This document shows positions 33,413-46,200 of a DNA stretch of 64,000 bases, in pieces. Source of the stretch: Porites lobata (Eukaryota; Cnidaria; Anthozoa; Scleractinia; Poritidae); NCBI GenBank assembly GCA_942486035.1, contig CALNXK010000132.1, positions 289,001-353,000 on the forward strand. The letters run 5' to 3'. The translations under genes and the position numbers were made by a program. The notes under the pieces were generated by a model. It worked only from the letters and a program-made list of their open reading frames with translations. It was not told where the DNA came from and did not search any database. The number at the start of each line of letters is the position of its first letter. The stretch's first letter is position 1.

Positions 33413-36400
33413 CTATTTGCCGTAAAATTTCTTGTTTAACAAAAAGATCAGCAAGTTTACGTTTATCTTGGCTCGACCGAACATTTTCATAACTGCTACA
33501 CCCTCGTATTGAAGCTGGAGCAAGTCCTGTCAAAAGAACAACAAAATAACCTGAGGAGGAAGCCAGTCTCTTGCCTTTTATATACTGCTAAACTTGCGAG
33601 GGTACACCTGGATTCATATTATTTTTAGGCTCCTTTCCTACCTAGAAGCGATTTGGAAAAGGTCATCAAATTCAAACTGTAGTGAAAACGGTTGTCGAAA
33701 TACTTTGCTTTTAACATCAAATAGTGTTTATGACACAGAAGAAACAGACCGTTAAAGTGTGATTGAATTAAGCCTCAATCAAATCATACTAAACAGAAGA
33801 GAATTATTTTTTCTTACCTGGAAGACTAACTCTACCTTCTCCATCGCCACACCCATGAATTTAGCAGACACAACAAAAACACCGACTTCATCGGCTGATT
33901 TGATCTCAAACATGACATTTTTAAACCTGATGGACAAATAACACATCTGCGTCACTTAAGCACATTATAGACAAACAGAAACACAGCAATCCGTTCCTAA
34001 ACTTAAAAACAAATAAAGCATACACCGTAAAACGAGAGGAAGTCTTATGTTCATTGTCTTCGAACACAAAAAAAGGCAAAAGCGAAGAGGGCTAACAAAC
34101 AATACAAAAAAAAAACTAAAACTGACGCCGTTCTGAAAAAACGCAAGGTTACAAACCTCGCATGACATTCCACCGTTGGAAATTTTAATACAGATTAATT
34201 CTAGAACCCGAAAACATGACCAACGTAAAACAGTCTATGGTTGCCCATCCCGGTTAAAGCGGTCAAAGCTCATCGTTGGCCTTGATTGTAGCATTATCAC
34301 TTATTTAATAAAAATCGAAGTTTTTACTAACTGCGCTGGTGGTAGTCCTTCGATTTCAAGTATAACTCCCTTCTCGTACAGTCTCTGCGCGGTGTACTTG
34401 ATTTCTCCGCGGAACACTTCTCCTTTTTGCTGTTTGGCTCTTGAAGGTTTTCTGGCAAATTATTCAACAAACCAGGTTATTAACAAACTTGCTCTTCCCA
34501 GTTAAACAACTCAAAATAGTCAAAGTGTCAAGTACGGTGAAAAGTAGGTTTGGGGCTGGCTTTTCCCATTTGGCGAAACTTGAAAAATCTATAAAGAATG
34601 TAGCACTGCAGTCGCAATGTGCGACTATCCTTGAAAGAAACTGGACATGTTAAAATTAAAACAAAACATCGAGTCTTTTACGTGCCCCCGATCCCCGCCT
34701 ACTGTATCCAACCTCATCCCACTCTGAGTATAAGGCATAATAGAATGTTTAAAACCAATGAATAACTTACTTTCCTTTCTTGGCCAGGTTATCTAAGCAC
34801 ACCCGAATGTACTGATTATAGTAGTCGATTTGTTCCTCATAGAACTGCGATTTGTTCTGCAAGCTTTCCAAAGTTTGTCCAAGTTTCTTTTTTTCTTGTC
34901 TCCGCCTTTGACGGTATCTCCTCTGATTGCGGATGTCCTGTAACAAGAAAACAAGATACCAAATAACTAACACTGACACACTGACTGATAGCCTGTGTCA
35001 CAGACTGAATAATCTGAGCCCGGTTAGTAACTCAGTTACCTAGAGGTTTAGTTTCGTCTGTAACGTAGTCTAACAGTCAACAAAATCAGTAGAAGCTTAT
35101 GACTTTGGAGCTGAGGCTAATTGCAACTGTGTTCAACATCACAACGAACCACATTTCAAGGGTATGAGTAGTTAAATTAAACAAAATCAGAAAGGTTACC
35201 TTTGCAATAGCATTGATGATGTCCTGATAGTCATTTTTGATGGTAACAACTCCTTGGCTTTCAAGCATCCGTAGATTTCTAATAATCTTTCTTTTAAGTC
35301 CTTCAAGGGGAAGCCTGTGAAATAAAAAAAGGAAAAGAAAAAAAAAAGAAGAAAATTACTTCCTTCAGTTACAAACACGATGATATCAAGAACAGGAAGA
35401 ATATTGGTGAGGAAACAAACTAAACAATAATCCCAAGTCTATCAAATAGATATCAACACATTCCCCAATAAGAAGGACGCTTTGCATGTTTCATTTCTAG
35501 ACCCAACAATGACAGTGGCTTTGGGGGTAAATGTGTCGCATTTTTGTAGTGATCAACAGAATTCACTTCAGTAAAGCCGTTCGCGGCACAAGCAGACGAG
35601 TAATGTCAACAGTGCTCATTGCAAGTGGTTTTTGAACAGGGAAAAGATTTTCATATTTCACACTGAAAAATACATAAACAATATTTGTAGTGAAAGTCTC
35701 GGTAAAGATGATTTATCTGACTGGTTACCCCGTAAGATTTTACTCCATTTAAGCGTAAGGTAAAAGTACTTTACGTAATAACTGCCCGGCTCTGTAATGG
35801 AGACTCATGTCATTCGTGGCAGGAAGACCCGTGGCGGGTGGGTAATAAATACATGGGACGAATAAAGCCCCGTGCAAACGGACGGAACATTGTTGGCCAA
35901 CATTTGGATGTTACATGTTACGTCCGTTTGCACACCCTGTTGCATTTTGTTGCGCAAAATTTCAAACCGGTCAAACTTTTGGGCAAACAACTCCCAAGCG
36001 CAATGATTTTGGATCCGTTTGCACAGCTATTGCTAAAGCTCTTCCAACATTCTTGGGGCCCCACACTTGCATGACACATGGTCTCCTTGGAGGTTACTGT
36101 ATTCTTTCCACGATGCACACTGCAGGTCCAAACAATGTTGGGAATTATTGCATCCGTTTGCACGCCACTGCCAACACGGACGTAGCAACTCCCAACATTG
36201 TTGGCCGAACAATCTTGGGAGTTGTTGCGTCCGTTTGCAAGTAGCCTAACACATCGTACATACTTGGTATCACCGTAAGCGGAGGCTGATCTTGTCACGT
36301 TGCCGTGGGACTTACTCTTGTTTTCATCGCTCAGTTCTCGAAGCCTCATTAACCGCGTATGTTCTTCTTCCTGGGACAAAGACAGCAGTCACGTGATAAA

Positions 36401-37258
36401 ATTCAAATGATGAATGAATTACTTCTACCAGTACTCCACCCGTAGTTAGCAGTCTGATACAATTAATGGTCCCCGATGATCTAGACTGATATATCAGCAA
36501 AAAAAAGAAACTTCGTAATCAGTCAATGGGGCTGGAACTCTGTTTCTGTTGGTTATGTTAAAACCAGTCACGGCTCTCCGAAGCCTTAAACCACTGCTTG
36601 CATTCTCGTCATCATAAGAAATTTTTTTTTTGTCATGTAAAATTAGACTGATGTTTGTTAAATTCAAATTAAGCACAGTAAGAAAACAGGTTGTACAATT
36701 TTGTACTTTTTACTGTTTTTGGTTGCAGTCTGCATGCGAGAGTGTCCCCGGCCAAATAAAGCAGGTGAAACGCTAGCTTTACCAGAGTTTAAAAACAATG
36801 CATGCTGTGACAGAATGGCTAACGAGTTAACAAATGGTACGCAGTCGGATAGATGTGTCGATCTTTACAAAGAACTTGACAATACCTCGAAACTAAGTGG
36901 TACATGTTAAAAAGACTCACTTGTTCATCAGTTGCGGTTGTCTCAAGGATTTCTGTAAGATTTTCACCAGGTTGAACTTTAAGCACATCAACAATCATTC
37001 TTTTAGTTCTGCGATACAAAACACAAACATTCAATAAATGACTGGCAAAGTAAACAGACCACTGCCCCGCAGACGTGATACCTACACATCTCACAGCAGT
37101 TACAAGATTGATTAAGTGAGCTCACCTTACAAACAAGGCTCTCATGTCAGAGTCGTCATCCTCTGGTACCTCAAACTTGTTTGTCAGAGTTAAAGAAATC
37201 TCCGTTTTGGCTGATTGTGCTGTTAGTCCTTCTTCTCCATTCACTGGTGCTATGTCAC
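33413..37258 (-). other. IQGAP1: IQGAP block 5: exons 36-43, RasGAP C-terminal domain
   Basis: Exons 37258-37126, 37008-36921, 36370-36274, 35314-35200, 34937-34771, 34451-34332, 33926-33818, 33526-33413. Readable matches are KTEISLTLTNKFEVP, RMIVDVLKVQPGENLTEILE, DIRNQRRYRQRRRQEKKKL, IKYTAQRLYEKGVILEIE, FKNVMFEIKSADEVG and LQLQYEGVAVMKMFGRAK. Exon 38 ends in phase 1 (TACG|GTGATA), but the conserved frame of exon 39 (LEGLKRKIIRNL) needs phase 2. So either a micro-exon between them was missed or the sequence has a one-base error. A MITE sits in that intron. Confidence 0.88.
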
Positions 37259-40200
37259 CTATCGCCAAAAAATATCAAACAGATACGCAAGTCTCCTTCA
37301 AATAAACAAAACTGAAATGACCACTGCTGAAACGCATTAGGATACAGTGAATATGTCGGCCGTAAAGTAAACATTCATGGCGATCGCACGGCCAAAATAG
37401 ACGGAAAAAAAAACAAAATGAAAAACAAACAAAAAATAGTTCTCGCGAAACGACGCGAAATTTAGAACCCCAATGTTGTTCCTCCCGATAATTCATTTAA
37501 CAAAAATTAATGAAATTCAGTTGTAAGCCTGGCGCACGAGTGTTATTTAAAACGAAAAAGAAAAGAAGACAAGAAAAAGACTTTTCTCTAGATTTTTTCA
37601 TTTTCCTAAAACATTCATACAGCTCTGCTGCACTTTTTAATCGTGTATTAATAAATGCTATTATTATTATTATTACTGAGACATCACGATGGTTCATTGT
37701 CGATCCGGGACCTTTGTAGACTGTTCGTTTAGCGGGCGGGGTAAAATAGAAAAGAAAAATAGAGGTAGATATTTCTCTCGCCTCCCTCTCCACTCCGCTA
37801 TAAACCCCGACGCCCACCCCCTCGGTACGTATCCATTATGATCGATAATAATGATCCTGAAGATCTTACGAACAAATAGAGCACTGTGAACAGTCTATGA
37901 AGTGTTACCTACCTAGTAGAGCCTCAACACTGGGTGCATCACCAAGATCATCCAGCAATTCATGAAGAGGGTCATTAGGATCAGGTGCTATTTCATCTCT
38001 GTGATCAATCAGTAAAGTGTGAGTATCACAGATCTCCTGTACTGAGATGTAAATCACCGGTTTAGTGACCATCACTACATCTGTGTACTCGTCGATATTG
38101 AAATGAATCTCAGGTTCCTCTACTGTTGACACCTCCAAGAAAAACTTCCTACACCACAACGCACAAAAAAGATCAGTCAACAGTTAACAGACAAATCTCT
38201 TTACATGAAATCTGTTATTTGGCTGAACAGTTTTCTATACAACAATATTACAACACCAGCTTGTAAAGGGAACTCTGGCCTTCGAACGTTTCACTCAAGC
38301 GCTTGCCGTTTGTGGAACGCTCTTGATCCCGAACCCAAGACACTCTCCCATACTAATTTTAAAAATTACTTATTTAAACTTTACCGTAGTTTGATTTCTT
38401 CTCTTGATCACTTTAAGATTTGTAAAACCTTTTAGTTTCATTAGTAGTCAATTAATCAATATTGTATTAATAGTAGTTTATTATGTAATTTTAGTTGGTA
38501 GATTATATTGGTAGTTAATTAATTAATCGATACTTTTTATTACTTTAATTGTAGGAGGGCCATTATGAAAACTACTGGGTGACCAGTAATCAATGTCTTT
38601 ACCCTCGTTAAATAAAGTTATTACTATAAAAAGGACACCTTACTAGTTGTTACTGCAATCAGAGTAAAATCTTGGGAAAATCTGGATGCTAATGGTACGC
38701 ACTTATTGTCTTCTCAAATACGCTATAAGATATATTGCTTTTTACCCATAACATTCACTTTAAGCCTTTGTATGGTGCATTGACTTTCGTCACCCTAGAT
38801 GACAAAGAAGCACCCATAACTATTTTACTTACTACACACATGAAGGTAAAATAAGAACACATCTAAACTGGTGTGTTTTTTTTTGTCTCATAAAACGAAA
38901 TGATTGAGGAGATTTATATGGAACTTACTTGAAGCGCTGGTGAGCCTGTGCAATGTAGCCATTAAGAGGACTAAGATGCGCACTCTCCCCTCCAAACTAA
39001 TAAAATGAAAACCGATAAACACATTAATTGGTATCCCCAATCGTATTATTTTTGCTCTATAAGAGATAAAAAAAATGCATAACCCGTAAATACAGCAGGA
39101 AAGAAAACACTATCCTACACCACTTTGTAGCACAAAGATGATCGTTGTGTAAGCTTTACAAGGCACAAAAAAAGTACGTTTCATGTTTGTTTGAGCTGTT
39201 GTTAAGTATGTAAATATCAGCTAGTACATTATAACTAAACAAGATATTAACGTAAAAATGTCATATGATAAAGTGTAGGATTGTGCAATTAGCAAGGTGC
39301 TAAGCCTTGAAACGACGTAAGAATTTAATTTATACAACTGATTCAATAACGGTTGCTTCGCGCATTAGGAATTACGCACTGGGAATCTACTGTTTGGTGG
39401 TCACTCAAGAAAGTCATTGCACTGAGTTCCTTATATCCAATACCTAATACACACTTGCCAATTCCCAATGCCCCAAGCAACCTTTGTTGAATCAGCTATA
39501 TACAGTGTATAGCGGAGGCTGATGCACTAGACTGAAGCGAGTGACTGGGAAGAGTGTAACTCAACGCGTACTAACAACATATTCAGTTGAATTCTCAGAT
39601 TCAGGCTGTTCCAGATCAATCTTTTCTAAATCTTTGTTTTTGGACTGTTTTCCTAACTGGGTAAAACATCTTTCATTTAGTAATGAATTAACAATAGAAG
39701 GAATACTTAAACTGGTATTCAAATCTGGCATTAATATCACCTTCAGAGCTTGATGCATTTCACAAGTAGAGAGTAATTTTCAATGGTCTATACTCGCATA
39801 GACAAAAGCGCTCCACCTACAAGGACGCTAGGATTTACCACTTAAGTTGTAGAAAAATGTAAGACGTTCTACATAGAAAGTTTGAGAAAATGCACGATGT
39901 TCAGCGACATCAAAAGTGCGAGGGTCTACAAGTTTCTGTTTTCAAGATCTTTCCGTTGCCATGTTGGTGCGGGCCAAACTGTCTCGGAATCACGGAGGCG
40001 AGTACTTTGCAAATTCTCCTTAAACTGAATGATCGACGGTCACAGCTTTCTTACCATTTTATTTGAGGCTGCATACTGAAGGATTTTGGCGATAGACCCA
40101 AGATTTCGTCTCTGTGAGAGAAAAGCAAAACATGCAAATCTTAGTTAAATTGCCATGCATGAAACATTGAAATAATTTGTTTGCAGTTAAAGAGGAAGAG

Positions 40201-43200
40201 AATCCTACAATCATGGACAAAAGTCTTAAGAGACAAATTTGTATTTGCGGGGCTTTTTTCAAATCATACATTCACAACACCTACCCCAACCCCACAAACA
40301 ACGCTGGGCACGTGTATCCAGGATTTTACCCAAGTTTGAACATTGTATAGGGTGGGGTGGGGGAAGGGAAAACCGCACTTGAAGTATTTATAAAAAGACT
40401 GCATTGTTTTATGGAGGCACCCTGGAATTGCTGATAATTAAGAATATTACATCACTGCCCTAAGGAATTTTGTCCATGATCTTAGGTTGAAAGAAGACGC
40501 AGATTTCCATGGTGGTTGCTTTTCTTTGTTGATGATTATTTAACTGTGATATTCCTTTGCATATATGAAGGTGCGCTACTGTACCTGGTCTGGTGTCAAA
40601 CCTTTGTCAACACCAAAAGACACCACATCAAATGCATCAGGAGCCACAATAGCAGGATTCATGTATCTGTAATAGATCAGGTTACCTACAACCTGAAAAA
40701 AGAAACTTTCCATCACCATACTTCTCACAACTGAGCACAGAAATGTTCAACTTTTTCATCTCTATAAATAATATCCATGTTACCTTCAATATCTCTGCCT
40801 CTGGCGCTTCTGGGAACTTTTCGGTAAGAGCCACTCTTAAAGACATGGCAACATACCTTAAACCATAACTAGTAACCAACAAAAACATATATAAGAAATA
40901 AAATAATTACACTACTAGAAGACGAGCAAGTTAGATTTGACATTCAATGCAAATGAAGATAAAGAACAGTGCTTACGGTATTTTATCAACAGACTGAAGA
41001 ATAGAATTCAAGAAGGTATCTGTTGCAGTTGTAAGCCTCTTCATAGCAGCCTCTATTCTGGAGCTCACTTCAGGATGTTTCATGGCTTGTTCTGGTTCAA
41101 CATCATACGGCAACTTACTACAAATACAGGTATAAAAAGAACGAATTAATACGGTTTATAGCTATATTCTTAGTACATCTACCCATACACAAAATGCTCC
41201 TGTAGCTCCACACGTATTGACAGTTACTTCCTGATGCTTTTCGGAACGGCAGTCTTTGCAGTTAGAACTTGAAGTTAGACTGTACCTGGCTTGTCCAGTC
41301 TCCGATTCCATTTGGTTTATCCATGCTTTGTACACTTCGAGTGGGTGGGTATTTATTGACAGGTTTTTGTCATTAAGAACACCTTCAACTAACGGCTGCA
41401 GCAGCTCACGCAGTGAACTCTGACCTTTCTGTCCTCTGTATAAAAGAAGGATAAAACATGCTAAGTACAAACTCACATTTGAAACAATGGGGTAACCAAA
41501 ATTCTACGGGAACAAAGGCTGGTATGAGAAGAAACTGATCGTTTCATGAGTCACGACGGGATTGTAGCTGCATATGTGCTACATTCATATTTTCATACAT
41601 CAATATTACTGTAGACGATTTTGTACAGGTAGTGTCCAGCAAGAAGACCTGCTGGGAATCATAAAGTGGATGCCAAAAAAAGGGCTAAAACGTTCTCTAT
41701 AATTCACCTGTTAAAGTGTACCACAATTTTAATGACTGCCGGATTTCCCGTCACTATGTCCTGCATCTGGTCCACCTTTGAACTGAAAAACAAACCACAG
41801 CGGTCATCAACAACGCCTTGAAAAAAAAATTTACCATAACCCTGTACAAGATACAAAAGCATTTTGCTTTCAAAAATCCTATTTTGAGCTCAGCGACCTT
41901 GTTTACAGGAAGATACTTTAAAATTTGGTAAGACATCTGTCATAGTATTACCAGTATGTTGAATAAGAATGTACATTTATACTTACATGATTTCTTCTTT
42001 GAGAGCAGTATCAAATAACTTCACAAGCAGGTACTCTTCCCGTGCATTAGAAGCATAATTGTACAATGTCAATATAACAGACTCCATAAACTTGGTAAAT
42101 TTACTCTGCGGCATTGCAAAAATCAGCTTCGCTAGGTAAACTGGATTTGTCTGAAGCAGGTAGAATAAATTTTGATAAGCTTCTAGCTTTTCATGGCTCT
42201 CTTTACTAAGAGACTTGATTCCTTTCGTTCTCTGTAAAGCCATACTCATGTCTTGTTTTTCGCGCTTCAAGTTCTTTCCATGATGTACAACGTCCTAAAA
42301 GCAACAAGAAGTTTACTTCATACAGATCACAGGCTATTACAGGTTACTCACACAAAAATAACAACTATAAGAAATACTGTTCCCACTCATGGCCGTAAAT
42401 ATATTTAATTAAGAAGTTAACACTGAAAACTGCCAACAACGAAACAACAACAAGAAACTGTTAGGTTTATTGTGAAAGATTACACGAATATCAAAGAAAT
42501 CTGAATACCTGTAAAGTGATTCTGTTGCGAACAAGAAGTCCTATCTTGACGTCCATAAGATTCAGGTCATTTTCCAACTGTTGATTTGATCTGATCTCTG
42601 TAACAACTTGAGCTCTCAGCTTCTGAAGGTCTGTAGAGTCAGTCACATCAAATGTTAACAATACCAATCTACCTAAGATTTTCTATGCAAAACTGCCATA
42701 CAAACTTGTCCTTTTTTTTTGTCCTGTTTTGTTTTTCTAGTCAAATGTCACAAAAACATTGCATTCCAGCAGTTGTGACAAAAACTCAAAGAAACTTTAC
42801 ATTTTTAAGCAAAAGTAGGATTTCCTCGTCAACCAAGGGCAGAAGTAAGTTGTTGTCCAGTGGCCCCCGGCTGATGTGGTCATAATGTCAGTGATTCAAC
42901 CAAAGTATATAGTACATATGCTATTAGATCATGCTATCACATCTGGACAGAATCCTTGTGAAGATAGTCCTTGGATGAAATCAGTAGAGTACATATTAAA
43001 TATTATACTGAATTACCTAGCTCTTCTTCAAAGTCAGCATCACTGTGTTCCAAAAGATGAAGGAATTTTCTTACAGTCTTGCATGGTGGATCTTGCATAG
43101 AAACTTTGTGACAACAACAACAACAACAAAGACAAAAATTAGGAGACTATCAGCTGCAAGCGAAAGTACAGTCACAATGTGTAAAGAGGCATCAGGAAAG

Positions 43201-46200
43201 TGAGTAATTTTAATTTTCAGTGGACAAAAATCTTGTAGCAGAATAATTTAAACAATATCACATTCTTTTTTTACATTTTTCAAGGGATATAGATGTAATT
43301 AGTTATCTGTAATAAAACCAAAGAAAATTAGTCATCAAAGCCCAAGAAAATAAACGTCACATTTCATAAAATGACATCTTACACATGAAATTTTCAGAAT
43401 TTTACCTGTGTTTTCACAATTCTTGTGAAATTTGACTTGAAAAATGTAAAAAAGAATGCGATACTATTAAATTATTCTGGTACAAGGTTTTCGTCCACTG
43501 AAAATTAAAATTACTCAATTTCCTAATGACTTGCGTCTTAAATTTTAAAGTGGTCATGGTACCTCAAAAGAAAGACTCCAAAAAAAAATTCCCAGCTTGC
43601 CATAGTTTGAATCTCATATGCAAGGAATTTTTCCTCTAAAGGAAATATTTTACATGGGCCTCCATGGAACAATTCAAGAATAGATATATAATGATATGCC
43701 AAAATGTGAATAACAGCATGTATTAAACAATATGTATGAAAACTGTAGAGGTCTTTAATATCCTGTCTTAGGCCCCCTTAATTTTAAAATACCCTTCTTT
43801 ATAATTTCAAGGAGATGTAATAGTTAGAGATAAAAGAAACACTTACTAAGTTTTCTATAGTCATTTTGAGCCACATTAGCTCTCACCCATGCTTGAATCT
43901 TCACTATTGCAGAATCCTACAAAAAGAAAAAACAAACAGGTAATTCTACAGATATCCTGGGCCCAATTGGCACTAAATCAAGGATTAAAATTTTGCCCCG
44001 TTCTTGTATTCTACATTCCCATGCATTGCTTAGAGTAACATTTTGTGTTATTATCACTGTATCTCAGAGTAAAAGCTCAACTGTATTTTGTAAGCTCGAG
44101 TTATACGCTTGTAGACAAGAAAACCGTGCTTAGTATTTGGCTTAATCCTGGGTTAAACTTAACCATCTTTCGAAGAACTGGGCCCTGGCATTTATTTATT
44201 CATTTAAATGCTTTTTCTTAGTTGAAAGATGCAAAGTAAAATAACAACAACAAGAGAAGAGGTAAATTTGGTTTTTTTTTCAAGTTTCTTTTTTAAAAAA
44301 TATTGCTTCAAGATATGGTCAGAACTGCCCAGGGGAGTTTCAGACAGTTTAATTACTATCAAATGTCCCCTTTTAACTTTATTTTAGGTTTGTGGAGGAC
44401 CAAGAATTATGGTATTGAAAACAAAAATTGTAATACACAACTAATTAACAGTAATGACTTCGTACTACAACTAAAAGACTGACCTCCACATTCCAAAAAA
44501 AGAATGCCAAGTAAAGTCATCAAAAATTAAGACACTCACATGTTCTTTGAAGTATTTCCTTCTTTCTAGGTATTTCCTTCTGGCAACCCACATGCGCACC
44601 CATGATTGAATCTATTGAATGAAGATATATATATGACTATTCACAACAACTCAGTCTAGGGCAGGGTGCAAAGAAAGTCATTTTTACAGCTTGCCATTCG
44701 GGCAAGCTGAAGGTAGCATTTACTACAAACGTCATTTGAACTAGCCCCAAAAACGTTTTGATGAGCACAATTGATTTCACATTTCTTCTGTAATTTGCAT
44801 TTCTCAAAAAATTTCACTTGCCCATCGGGCAAGTTGAGAACAATCTTCACTTGCCCGATAGCAAAATCCACTAGCCCCCGGCTATCAGATACTACTTTCT
44901 TTGCATGCTGGTCTAGGGATATTATTATGAAAAACTGTTTTACTGCCACGAACAGATCTGATAAAGGAAATAAAAAGGACCAGAAAAAGGTTTTCTCTGA
45001 TTGTGGAAGAATGAAATCATTTCAAGAGGATCAGGTAGCCAGACTTCACCATTTGGTGGTGCGGTGACAGAAGGATTTAAATTGTACACATAAACATCTG
45101 TCTTAAATATTCATACCTTAATGACTTCATCAGGGTGACTCCTCAGTTCCTGTAGCCTTGTTTGGTATTTCAGTCTTTGAATAAATCCTCTAACAAATGC
45201 CTACAATCAAAACATATTACTTTCTCTGGATACTTAACTGGCAATCTCAAGACAGTTGCTGACCAGAAGATTACTTCCTCCATGCTGTAATAATTTGAAA
45301 TGAAGTAGGCCAACAATTTCAACCTAGTTTTCAATATTATCATTATTGCTGTTATTAGCTTTGCATAATGTGCTATGTACAGTGTTGTCATGTAAAAACG
45401 TCCTACTCTCCAAAGCTTGTATCATGACAATTCTAAACTGTTAGTTTAGTTAACAAAAATACCTGGATTTTAATAACAGCTGGTAAATGTTCCTTTAAAA
45501 AAGTTCTTCTTTCATGGTAAGCCTTTCTAGCCAAGTATCCTTTCCAGTGAGACTGTAATTTGATGATCAAAGGTTCATTGGACTGCATATGCACCCATCG
45601 GTCATACTGGGCTGTGACTCGTGATATCAGCCCCTGTTAAGAAAGGCAACACAGGAAACTTGATGCACACTCAAGGATTGTTTCATTTACATTTTCTATA
45701 GAAACTATCAGGGGCGGATCTAGGGGATAGAAGATGACCTGCGGTTTTCTAATACAACTGGTATTCTGCAAAAAAAAAACTATGTGGTTTATTGGTGTTG
45801 AAGTAGAGCAAGAGACGAGTGCACCCCCTCCTAAAAAAAATCCTGGATCCGCCCCTGACTATGCAGTCGTGCTTTACAGCGATAATGTCCATAAGCAAGA
45901 AAAGTGATGATTCTTAAAGCAAGATGCAAAATACTGTAACTATGATTCAGTGTAGATCTGTAAACAAGGAGAGTCTGTTACATTCTAGTGGTTGCTAGTC
46001 ATTATATCAATTTGCTTTTTTCTAATCAAAAGAAATTTTGCAAAAATAGTAACCATGGTCATTGGTGTGCTAAATAACATTTAGGTGAAGTGTGACCTGT
46101 TTTGTTGAAAAAAAAATATTTTTCTTGATGCAAGAGGTCACATTTCGTTTTCAGTTTGGTGCTATAAGACATGAAGGTGAAATGTAACTTAATGCATCAG

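Noticed and set aside
38205..38435. Host gene exon on +
   Set aside because: The protein string is the C-terminal tail of a non-LTR reverse transcriptase.
42652..42885. Possible extra IQGAP exon between exons 25 and 26
   Set aside because: Exon 25 joins exon 26 in phase and matches the conserved protein without any insertion; this is intron sequence.
44656..44949. Cys-rich 97-aa frame on -
   Set aside because: It falls inside a repeat with inverted ends and has no start, splice or domain support.
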